Source: Longimicrobium sp. (lineage in GTDB: Bacteria > Gemmatimonadota > Gemmatimonadetes > Longimicrobiales > Longimicrobiaceae). Taken from it: a stretch of DNA of 41,052 nucleotides. The position numbers and the translations under genes are program-made. Shown here in pieces: positions 34,379 to 41,052 of this stretch; position 1 is the stretch's first letter; each line of letters starts with the position of its first letter. The notes under the pieces are model-generated. The model was not told where the DNA came from. It ran no database searches and worked only from the letters and a program-made list of their open reading frames with translations. The DNA lies in contig DASVTZ010000210.1 of assembly GCA_036387335.1 (NCBI GenBank), forward strand, positions 1-41,052. The letters run 5' to 3'.

Positions 34379-35434
34379 GTGAGTTCGGAGATCGGCGGCG
34401 GAACGGTTTTCGGCACGCTACCCGGCGGTGAGCCCGTGGAAGCGTTCACGCTGCGGAGCTCCGGCGGGGTGGAGGCGCAGGTGATCGCGTTCGGCGGGGC
34501 GATCGTCTCGTTGCGCGTGCCGGACCGCGAGGGTCGGGTGGAGGACGTGGTGCTGGGCTACGACTCGCTGGAGGGCTACCTGGCCGACGATGCGTACTTC
34601 GGCGCGCTGATCGGCCGCTACGCCAACCGCATCCGCGGCGGCCGCTTCTCGCTGGACGGCGTGGAGCACGCGCTGGACGTGAACAACGGCCCCAACCACC
34701 TCCACGGCGGGCGGGGCGGCTTCCACAAGGTGCTCTGGAAGGCCGAGCAGGCGGACGGCGCCCTCACCCTCTCGCACTCCAGCGCGGACGGCGAGCAGGG
34801 CTACCCGGGCGCGCTGCACGCCCGTGTCACCTACCGCCTGACCGACGCCAACGAGCTGGTGGTGGACTACGCCGCGACCGCGGAGCGCCCCACGCCGGTG
34901 AACCTGACGCAGCACTCCTACTTCAACCTGACCGGCGACCCCACCCGCGACATCCTCTCCCACGAGCTGCAGGTGGAGGCCGACTTCATCACGCCCGTCG
35001 ACGCCACGCTGATCTCCACCGGCGAGCTGAGGCCGGTGGAGGGCACCGCGTTCGACTTCCGCCGCCCCACCCCCATCGGCGCCCGCATCGCCGACGCCGA
35101 CGCGCAGTTGGCGCACGCGGGCGGCTACGACCACAACTTCGTGCTCCGCCGCAACGGCGCGGGACCCTCGCTGGCCGCGCGCGTGCACGACCCCTCCAGC
35201 GGCCGCACGCTGGAGGTGCTGACCACCGAGCCGGGAATCCAGTTCTACTCCGGCAACTTCCTGGACGGCGCGGTGCGCGGCAAGAACGGCGTGCGCTACG
35301 CCCACCGCTGCGGCCTCTGCCTCGAGCCGCAGCACTTCCCCGATTCCCCCAACCACCCCACCTTCCCATCCGTCATCCTGCGCCCCGGCGAGCGGTACAC
35401 GTCGCGCACGGTGTACCGGTTTCTGACGGATTGA
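34379..35434 (+). CDS. galM: Aldose 1-epimerase (galactose mutarotase)
   Basis: GalM (351 residues) interconverts alpha and beta galactose for GalK. Motifs are GRYANRIRGGRF, NHLHGG with the first catalytic-site His, NLTQHSYFNL with the catalytic His, GYDHNFVL, and the C-terminal Glu in CLEPQHFPDSPNHP. There is no signal peptide, so it is cytoplasmic. The GTG start has GGAGG 8-9 nt upstream. It completes the Leloir set, although it lies in the plus-strand arm with susCD. Confidence 0.95.
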   Translation: MSSEIGGGTVFGTLPGGEPVEAFTLRSSGGVEAQVIAFGGAIVSLRVPDREGRVEDVVLGYDSLEGYLADDAYFGALIGRYANRIRGGRFSLDGVEHALDVNNGPNHLHGGRGGFHKVLWKAEQADGALTLSHSSADGEQGYPGALHARVTYRLTDANELVVDYAATAERPTPVNLTQHSYFNLTGDPTRDILSHELQVEADFITPVDATLISTGELRPVEGTAFDFRRPTPIGARIADADAQLAHAGGYDHNFVLRRNGAGPSLAARVHDPSSGRTLEVLTTEPGIQFYSGNFLDGAVRGKNGVRYAHRCGLCLEPQHFPDSPNHPTFPSVILRPGERYTSRTVYRFLTD

Positions 35435-35790
35435 ACGCGGGCGTCACGCCCCGATCGCCGGCGACGGCGCGTGCGCGGGGCACGGGCAGCCACGTGGGGC
35501 AGCCCCTACGGAGATCTGCGTGCGATACGGGCGTCGGGGGCACGCGAAAGGCGGGCGGACACGCAGGTCCGCCCCTACGAGGTTGGCGCGCGCCGGCGCG
35601 AGGTCGGGGACGCGATCTGTGCGCCGCGCAGTCGTCGAAGCCGCGCACGGATGCACACCAAACGCCCCTCCCCCGCGGTTTGGGGGAGGGGCCGCGAGGA
35701 ACGAGCGGGGGAGGGGGCCCTTCTCCCCCTCCCCCGGGCGGTTTCGGGGGAGGGGGATGCGTCGCGGAGCGACGCTGGGGGTGGGGCCCT
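35435..35790 (-). repeat. Composite intergenic repeat C: C/G-rich blocks plus two-unit hairpin array
   Basis: No gene in 356 bp between two convergent genes. Read on the minus strand, C/G-rich blocks (35790 to about 35655) precede two hairpins, 35574-35553 (GGGCGGAC/GTCCGCCC) and 35505-35484 (imperfect), starting 69 bp apart. The blocks match those at 3225-3300 and 7320-7395. The array ends 50 bp from the galM stop. Confidence 0.8.
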
Positions 35791-36351
35791 TTACGGCCCG
35801 AACCGCCCCCGCTCCACGCGCGGCGCGCCCGTCCGCGGGATGACGACGCGGAAGAGGTCGCCGTAGTCGGCTTCGGTGAGGGCGGGAGCGGGGCCGCCGC
35901 TCAGCGCCGCCACGATGGCCGGCACCGTGTTGCTGTGGCCGACCACCACCACCGTCTGCCCGGCGTGCTCCGCCAGGATCTCGCGGGCGAGGTCCTGCGC
36001 GTAGGTGGCGGAGTTGGCGGCGCTGGCCGGGCGGGTCGTGACCGTGAGGCCCATGGCGGCGGCCAGCGGCGCCGCCGTCGCCCGGGTGCGGCGGTACTGC
36101 GTGCTGTAGATGGCGGTCACGCGCCCCGCGTCGCGCACGGCCCGCGGGAGCGCTTCGGCGCGCGCCTGCCCCGCGGGGGTCAGCCCGGGATCGGCGGCGG
36201 GCTCGGCCGCGCGCTCGGCGTGGCGCACCACGAACACGGTGGTCGCGGGCTCGGCGGCGGGCGCGGGGACGCTCACGCCCGCCGCGCAGCCCGCGAGCGT
36301 GAGGAGGGCGGCGCCCACGAACCAGCGCCGGGTGAAGGCAGGTCTCGTCAT
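35791..36351 (-). CDS. Histidine phosphatase-family lipoprotein
   Basis: The 186-residue protein of the SixA/phosphoglycerate-mutase type has the catalytic motif VVRHAERA, a second His in VVVGHSNTV, and a basic tract YRRTRATA. The N-terminus (RRWFVGAALLTLAGC) is a lipoprotein signal, so it acts outside the cytoplasm. The substrate is unknown. It has no evident link with the sugar genes. Confidence 0.88.
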   Translation of the reverse strand: MTRPAFTRRWFVGAALLTLAGCAAGVSVPAPAAEPATTVFVVRHAERAAEPAADPGLTPAGQARAEALPRAVRDAGRVTAIYSTQYRRTRATAAPLAAAMGLTVTTRPASAANSATYAQDLAREILAEHAGQTVVVVGHSNTVPAIVAALSGGPAPALTEADYGDLFRVVIPRTGAPRVERGRFGP

Positions 36352-36461
36352 CAGGAGTGCTCGGGTGAGGGGGAGATGGCCCACGCCCCAACATAGCGCG
36401 CCGTCCCCTCTCGTGCATGCCTCCCGTCCGCGAGCTACGCGGCGGCGACTACCGGAGCCCC

Positions 36462-36668
36462 TCAGGCGTGCATGGCTACGCGCCCGCGCCGGGGGCGCAT
36501 CTCGGGCCATGCACGATCGATGTACGCCAGGCACTCGTCCTTGTGCCCCGCCTTCCCCACGTCGCGCCATCCCGCCGGCACCGCGCCGTTGACCGGCACG
36601 ATGGAGTACTGGCCGCCGCCGTTGACGAGCAAACGGTAGATCGTGGAGTCTTCGCGGCCCTGGCTCAT
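36462..36668 (-). CDS. MbtH-like protein
   Basis: The 68-residue protein has the MbtH pattern: LLVNGGGQYSIVP, VPAGW, ECLAYIDRAW and EMRPR. Two of the three signature tryptophans are kept; the first (normally SLWP) is Val. MbtH proteins bind and activate adenylation domains of non-ribosomal peptide synthetases. No synthetase gene is in the window, so it is either an orphan serving a distant cluster or has another role. The upstream gap carries a small hairpin CGGAGT/ACTCCG at 36714-36728. Confidence 0.85.
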   Translation of the reverse strand: MSQGREDSTIYRLLVNGGGQYSIVPVNGAVPAGWRDVGKAGHKDECLAYIDRAWPEMRPRRGRVAMHA

Positions 36669-36807
36669 CGTACGCTCTGGTGTGGCGTTGTCGGGACCGC
36701 GGAAGCCCGGGTGCGGAGTGTGACTCCGGCCCGTGCCCGCAAAATGAAAACGTTTGGTGGCGACTCTGATAGAAATGCGGCCGCGACCGGCCGGACGCAA
36801 GAGTGTT

Positions 36808-36827
36808 GCGAGATACGGGTATCCCGC
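36808..36827 (-). terminator. Short inverted repeat after the alpha/beta-hydrolase gene
   Basis: GCGGGATAC pairs with GTATCTCGC across 2 nt, with one G-U in RNA. It lies 5 nt past the hydrolase stop on the minus strand. There is no T-tract, so it is a weak call. Confidence 0.35.
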
Positions 36828-36832
36828 ACCCA

Positions 36833-38569
36833 TCAATTGGCGGATGCGGTCCGGGTGAACCGCTCCGGCGGCGCCCCGCCCTCCTCCAGCGTGAAGCCCG
36901 TCACCGCGCAGCCCTCGCGGTGGAAGGTGATCGACAGGTGCGGCACGCCCAGGAAGCGAAAGGTGGCGGGTCCCACCGGGATCATGGCGAAGTCCTGCCC
37001 GGGAATCAGGGCATGGAGCCGCCCTTCGCGCACCCGCATCTCCAGCTTCAGGCCGTGCTCCCCCGCGAATGCGCCGGTGAACCGCTCCAGCTCCGCGGCG
37101 GACATCGCGACGGGCGTGGTGGCCAGCGTGCGCACCGGAAAGGGCGGCCGGCGGATGGAGGCGACGCACGACGCGTCCAGCCCCTTCGCGTCCGCCGTGC
37201 GGATGAACGCCACCAGCAGCGGCGTGATGCACTCGTTGGTCCCCTGCAGCCCGTCGAAGCCGTGCCCCGCGCTGGGCACGACGATGTGGCGGCCGTTGGG
37301 AAGGGTGCGGATGGCCTCGTCGCCCTGCGCGGGCGGGGTGGCCGGGTCCCACTGGCCGGTCAGCGCCAGGACGGGCGCATCGGAGCGCACCGGTTCCAGG
37401 AAGGTGCGCTCCACGGGCCGCACCGGCCACGCCGCGCACGCCGCCTTCTGGTTCCTGACGCGGTAGTCGCCCAGGTAGCTCGCCTGCGCCTCCGTCGCCG
37501 CTGCCGCCTCCTCGAAGAACGGTACGTCCTCCGCGCAGGTGACGGAGAGGTAGAGGCCGTGGCTGCCCTCGTCCACGATGAAGCGGCGGCCGAAGAGCGC
37601 CTGCTCCGCCGCGGGCCCGAAGTCGCCGCGGCTGGCCTGGTGGATCACGGCCGGTACCAGCGACGCCGCGCTGGCGCCGTACGTCATGTAGCGCAGCCCC
37701 TCGGCGAAGAGGTTGCGGGTGAGCGTCAGCCTCGCCGGCTCGCCGCTCTTGGGGTCGATGACGGTGACCTCGACGGGTTCGCGGGCGAGCCGCTCCACCA
37801 CGGCGCGCAGCTTGTCCCTGAGACCGGGGTAGGCCGCGTTGCACGCCGGCTCGCGCTCGCACTCGCCGAGTACGCCTTCGATGGCGCGCTGCGCGTCGGG
37901 CGCGGTGCGGCTCGGCATCCGCACGCCCGTGGGCACCACGCCGTGCAGGATGCTGGTGCGCACGCCCTGCGGGTACCTGCGCATGTAGACGAGCGCGGCG
38001 CGCGTGCCGTACGAGGTGCCGTACAGGTTCAGCCGCTCGTACCCCAGCGCCGCCCGCAGCTCGTCCAGGTCCTCCGCCATGTTGTCGGTGGTGTACGCGC
38101 TCAGGTCCGCCTTCCCGCTCCACTCCGCGGCGCAGCGGCGGACGCGCTCGGCGGGGTAGAAGTCGCCCAGGTACTCGGCCAGCGTGGGTCCGTAGAGGGA
38201 GCATCGGAGCAGGTTGGAGCCGCCGGTGCCGCGTGCGTCCACCAGGAGGATGTCGCGCGTGTCCCTCAGCTCCTTCAGCTCCTCGGCCAAACCCGCGGCC
38301 CCGTCCGTGGTCGCCTGTCCCGGCCCGCCCGCGATGGGCACGATGGGGTCCCTGGATGCCGTGCCGGTCGCGGGAAGGACGATGAAGCGGATGGGGATCT
38401 TGCGCCCGCTGCGCGCCGCCCGGTTCTCCCACACCTGCAGCGTTCCGCAGCGCGCCGCCCCCGCGCCCGGCACCTCGCAGGGCTCCACGCGGAGGCCGGG
38501 GTTCGCCTGCGCGTGGAGCGGGGCCGCGAGGGCGAGCGTTGCCGCGGCGGCAAGGGCGGTTCGGCGCAT
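36833..38569 (-). CDS. Secreted alpha/beta-hydrolase, TAP-like (proline iminopeptidase/tripeptidyl aminopeptidase type)
   Basis: The 578-residue protein has a Sec signal peptide (LALAAPLHAQA). An alpha/beta-hydrolase core has the oxyanion region PIAGGPGQA, nucleophile Ser in GTSYGT, Asp in GQWDPATPP and His in SAGHGFD. The TAP-like C-terminal segment surrounds the Asp and His. A further domain (about 480-578, ELERFTGAFAGEHGLKLEMRVREG) resembles the C-terminal module of some serine hydrolases. It probably cleaves N-terminal residues from peptides or hydrolyses esters in the periplasm. Confidence 0.9.
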   Translation of the reverse strand: MRRTALAAAATLALAAPLHAQANPGLRVEPCEVPGAGAARCGTLQVWENRAARSGRKIPIRFIVLPATGTASRDPIVPIAGGPGQATTDGAAGLAEELKELRDTRDILLVDARGTGGSNLLRCSLYGPTLAEYLGDFYPAERVRRCAAEWSGKADLSAYTTDNMAEDLDELRAALGYERLNLYGTSYGTRAALVYMRRYPQGVRTSILHGVVPTGVRMPSRTAPDAQRAIEGVLGECEREPACNAAYPGLRDKLRAVVERLAREPVEVTVIDPKSGEPARLTLTRNLFAEGLRYMTYGASAASLVPAVIHQASRGDFGPAAEQALFGRRFIVDEGSHGLYLSVTCAEDVPFFEEAAAATEAQASYLGDYRVRNQKAACAAWPVRPVERTFLEPVRSDAPVLALTGQWDPATPPAQGDEAIRTLPNGRHIVVPSAGHGFDGLQGTNECITPLLVAFIRTADAKGLDASCVASIRRPPFPVRTLATTPVAMSAAELERFTGAFAGEHGLKLEMRVREGRLHALIPGQDFAMIPVGPATFRFLGVPHLSITFHREGCAVTGFTLEEGGAPPERFTRTASAN

Positions 38570-38669
38570 GAGACGGTCCCGGGGTGAGATGTTGGCGGAA
38601 AGCGGTGCCGGCGGCGGGCGGCCCTCACCCGATTGGACACGCGGCGGGGCGAAATGGTTTGTAGCGCGG

Positions 38670-38698
38670 TTGACACCGGCACGCAATCCCGCGATCAT
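38670..38698 (+). promoter_or_regulatory. Promoter of the MFS-tetR unit
   Basis: TTGACA at 38670-38675 and GATCAT at 38693-38698 are 17 bp apart. An AT-richer stretch (GTTTAAAAC) follows at 38708-38717, where the TetR protein encoded downstream might bind. The ribosome site GAGGTGA lies before the ATG at 38740. Confidence 0.6.
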
Positions 38699-38739
38699 CG
38701 AGCATCTGTTTAAAACGCTTGTTTGATCGAGGTGATTGG

Positions 38740-39975
38740 ATGTCGGTCGTACTTTCGGGACGGATCGGGCGCGGGCCGCTGGTGGCGATGCTGGCGGGGC
38801 TGACGGGGATCACGGCGCTCTCCATCGACATGAGCCTGCCGGCGATGCCGCAGCTCCAGCGGGTGTTCGGCGCGGACGTGGGATCGACGCAGCTCACGCT
38901 CAGCCTCTTCCTGGTCGGATTCGCTGTTGGGCAGCTCGTCTGCGGGCCGCTGTCGGACCGGGTGGGGCGGAAGCCGGTGCTGCTGTCGGGGCTGGCGCTC
39001 TTCGTGGCGGCGGGGCTCGCGTGCTCCGCCAGCCCATCGCTGGCGCTGCTGGTGGCCGGGCGGTTCGTGCAGGGGCTGGGCGCGAGCGTCGGGCCGATCC
39101 TGGCGCGCGCCATCGTCCGCGACACCTTCGAGGAGCGGGACGCGTCCGGAGTGCTGTCGCAGATCACGCAGGTGATGATCGTGGCGCCGCTGGTGGCGCC
39201 CACGGTGGGCGGCTACATCCTGGCGTTCTCCGGCTGGCGGTCGATCTTCCTGGCACTCGCCGCCGCGGGCCTCCTCCTGTGGATGGTGGGCTGGCGGCTC
39301 CTTCCCGAGACGCGCAGGCCGCACGCGGAGCGGCCGCCCGCGCTGCTGGAGAGCTACCGCGCGGTGCTGACGCACGCCGCCAGCCTGCGCAACGTGCTGA
39401 CCGTCTGCTTCTCGTACGCGGGGATGTTCGCGTACATCAGCGGCTCGCCGTTCGTGCTCATCGACGCGTTCGGGGTCCCGCGCGAGCTCTTCGGCCTCCT
39501 CTTCGCCCTGCCGGCGGGGGCGCTGCTGGCGGGCGCCACGCTCAACCGCATCCTGGTGAAGCGGATGGAGTCCGCGCGGCTCCTGCGAATCGGCGTGCTG
39601 CTGGTGTTCGCGGCGGCGGTGACGATCTCGGCGCTGGCGGCGCTGGGGCTGGGCGGCCTGCCGGGGGTGCTGGGGCCGATGATGCTGTACATGCTGGGGA
39701 TGGGCCTGGTGCAGCCCAACGCCACCGCCGCCGCCATGGCGCCGCACGGCCGCCTCGCGGGTGTGTCGTCGTCCATCATCGGCTCGCTGCAGACGGTGGG
39801 CGGGGCGCTATCGGGGTACGTGGTGGGCACCTTCTACGACCACTCGCCGCGCTCCCTCGCCCTCACGGTTGGCACGATGGGTGTGGCGACGCTCCTGGTG
39901 CACGCGACCACCCGCGCCCGTCCGCGCGACGCCATGCGCGAGGCTGCCGGCCCGCCGCTGGCCGCCGAGGCATGA
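38740..39975 (+). CDS. Bcr/CflA-family MFS multidrug exporter
   Basis: The 411-residue, 12-helix transporter has the Bcr/CflA start (ITALSIDMSLPAMPQL), motif A GPLSDRVGRKPVLL and RFVQGLGASVGP. It exports small hydrophobic compounds by proton antiport. The ATG at 38740 is chosen for GAGGTGA upstream rather than the TTG at 38719. It overlaps the tetR gene by ATGA, so pump and regulator form one operon. Confidence 0.92.
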   Translation: MSVVLSGRIGRGPLVAMLAGLTGITALSIDMSLPAMPQLQRVFGADVGSTQLTLSLFLVGFAVGQLVCGPLSDRVGRKPVLLSGLALFVAAGLACSASPSLALLVAGRFVQGLGASVGPILARAIVRDTFEERDASGVLSQITQVMIVAPLVAPTVGGYILAFSGWRSIFLALAAAGLLLWMVGWRLLPETRRPHAERPPALLESYRAVLTHAASLRNVLTVCFSYAGMFAYISGSPFVLIDAFGVPRELFGLLFALPAGALLAGATLNRILVKRMESARLLRIGVLLVFAAAVTISALAALGLGGLPGVLGPMMLYMLGMGLVQPNATAAAMAPHGRLAGVSSSIIGSLQTVGGALSGYVVGTFYDHSPRSLALTVGTMGVATLLVHATTRARPRDAMREAAGPPLAAEA

Positions 39976-40574
39976 GCGGCGAGGCGCGAAAGAGCGCGCG
40001 CGAGGCGCTCCTGGACGCGGCGGAGCGGCTCTTCGCCGAGAACGGCGTCGCGGAGACCTCCGTGCGCGCCATCACGGCGGCGGCGGGGGCGAACGTTGCC
40101 GCCATCAACTACTACTTCGGCTCGCGCGAGGCGCTGATCGAGGCGCTGCTGGCGCGGCGCCTGGAGCCGCTGAACGCCGTGCGCCTGCGCCTGCTGGAGG
40201 AGCGCGCGCCGCGCACCGCGTCCGGCGTGCTGTACGCGCTCGCGGTGCCGGCGCTGGAGCTCTGCTTCCGGCACCCGCATTTCGCCCGCCTCGCCAGCCG
40301 CCTGCGCGCCGACACGGACCCGCGCGTGTGGGAGCAGTACCGTCTCCACCAGGCGCCTTTCCTCGAGACTTTCCGCGCCGCCCTCGCCGCCACGCGCCGC
40401 GACCTCCCCGCGGACGAATCGGCGCGGCGCCTGCACTACGTTCTCGGCGCCATCCACCACGTGTGGGCGCACGCGCCGCTCCCGCCGGAGGAGTCCCCCG
40501 AGCTCCTGGTGAAGAGCTTCCTCGCCTTCTACGGCACCGCCCTGGACGCTCCCGCTCCCCCCACGCTGCCGTGA
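39972..40574 (+). CDS. TetR-family transcriptional regulator
   Basis: The 200-residue protein has the TetR helix-turn-helix at about 10-55 (LLDAAERLFAENGVAETSVRAIT, NVAAINYYFGSREALIEA), followed by a helical ligand domain with a C-terminal DUF1956-like feel. It is coupled to the exporter gene and likely represses it until a substrate binds. Confidence 0.92.
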   Translation: MSGEARKSAREALLDAAERLFAENGVAETSVRAITAAAGANVAAINYYFGSREALIEALLARRLEPLNAVRLRLLEERAPRTASGVLYALAVPALELCFRHPHFARLASRLRADTDPRVWEQYRLHQAPFLETFRAALAATRRDLPADESARRLHYVLGAIHHVWAHAPLPPEESPELLVKSFLAFYGTALDAPAPPTLP

Positions 40575-40591
40575 TCCGGCCCAACAGCAAG

Positions 40592-40664
40592 TCTCACGCA
40601 GAGGCGCAGAGACGCGGGAGCGGGCGCGGAGTTCTCTCCTGCGTCTCTGCGTCTCTGCGTGAGA
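40592..40664. repeat. Inverted repeat with 24-bp arms
   Basis: The arms at 40592-40615 and 40641-40664 pair with one mismatch. The left arm starts TCTCACGCAGAGGCGCAGAG, the same family as the arms at 34154 and 34306. It lies between tetR and the EamA gene and may act as a bidirectional terminator. Confidence 0.8.
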
Positions 40665-40689
40665 TTGTCTTTTCCCGGACGGCATCGCG

Positions 40690-41052
40690 ATGATGGGGAT
40701 GTGGGTCTTCCTCGCCCTGATGTCCGCGTGCTGCTCGGCGGGGACGAGCTTCTCGCTGAAGCGGGCCGTGGGGCACGGCGGCGCCATCGTGACCACGGTG
40801 TCGGCGCGGCTGGTGGCGGGGATGCTGCTGCTGGGGCTCGTGGCGGCGTTGGGCGTGTGGCCGGAGCTGTCGCCGGCCTACTGGCGCGCGGCGGGGATGG
40901 TGCTGGTTCCCGAGGTGCTGGGCACGATCTTCCTCACGCTCGCCCTGCGCGCGGGCGACCTGTCGCTAGTGCAGCCGCTGCTGGGCCTGCTTCCGCCGCT
41001 GGTGATGGCGGGCGGCGTCGTTTTCCTGGACGAGGTGCCCACGCGCGAGGCG
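40690..41052 (+). CDS. EamA/DMT-family membrane transporter (partial, cut by the window edge)
   Basis: The first 121 residues are open to the edge. The protein begins MMGMWVFLALMSACCSAG and shows four hydrophobic segments with the EamA pattern, including LALRAGDLSLVQPLLGLLPPLV and FLDEVPTREA, which matches the usual LGE.lt..q region of drug/metabolite transporters. Two tandem ATGs are possible starts. Substrate unknown. Confidence 0.8.
   Translation, partial: MMGMWVFLALMSACCSAGTSFSLKRAVGHGGAIVTTVSARLVAGMLLLGLVAALGVWPELSPAYWRAAGMVLVPEVLGTIFLTLALRAGDLSLVQPLLGLLPPLVMAGGVVFLDEVPTREA

Noticed and set aside
34191-34382. Small protein genes in the gap between GH43 and galM
   Set aside because: The frames lie inside the inverted repeat and its AC-rich centre and have repeat-like composition.
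36669-36832. Riboswitch or structured leader before the MbtH-like gene
   Set aside because: Only a 6-bp hairpin is visible, without a known aptamer pattern.

Overview
The window is about 41 kb of very GC-rich DNA with dense overlapping genes, SusC/SusD-type outer-membrane uptake genes, GTG and TTG starts, and many short intergenic hairpin repeats. My best guess is a Gemmatimonadota (Longimicrobium-like) chromosome. This rests on overall style and remembered repeat types, not on a marker gene. There are no rRNA, tRNA, phage, insertion-sequence or CRISPR features.

Layout. Positions 1-3149 hold the end of one gene and a minus-strand unit: a small unknown protein, a membrane histidine kinase and an NtrC-type sigma-54 activator. 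Positions 3434-12551 (minus) hold a sugar-acid cluster: enolase-superfamily dehydratase, SDR, AldA-like aldehyde dehydrogenase, LarA-like nickel racemase/epimerase, fumarylacetoacetase-family hydrolase, a GMC oxidoreductase fused to a gluconate-dehydrogenase subunit-3 domain, and a small membrane protein. Positions 12706-15927 (minus) are the Leloir genes galK, galE and galT. Positions 15935-24157 hold two GH43 lipoproteins, a third GH43-like gene wedged in on the opposite strand, and a YtfQRT-YjfF-like furanose ABC importer (two permeases, double ATPase, lipoprotein binding protein). From a divergent control region (24158-24544) a LacI regulator and a GH2 glycosidase run on the plus strand, followed by susC, susD, another GH43 lipoprotein and galM (to 35434). 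The right end has a histidine phosphatase, an orphan MbtH-like protein, a secreted TAP-like alpha/beta hydrolase, a Bcr/CflA exporter with a TetR regulator, and the start of an EamA transporter.

How it fits together (inference). An arabinose- and galactose-containing glycan, such as an arabinogalactan, would be captured by SusCD, trimmed by surface or periplasmic GH43 lipoproteins and GH2, and the released furanose carried in by the Ytf-type ABC system. Galactose would pass through galM-galK-galT-galE. A second sugar would be burned without phosphorylation through dehydratase, SDR and hydrolase to pyruvate plus a small hydroxyacid. The two divergent promoters at 24.2-24.5 kb carry matching 25-bp operator candidates directly after their -10 boxes, so one LacI protein probably controls both arms.

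The most unusual non-coding feature is a composite repeat: a C/G-rich block followed by hairpins that start with GTAGGGGC, at about 70-bp spacing. The stem sequences change between copies in a compensating way. The element sits at the 3' ends of genes in a fixed polarity.
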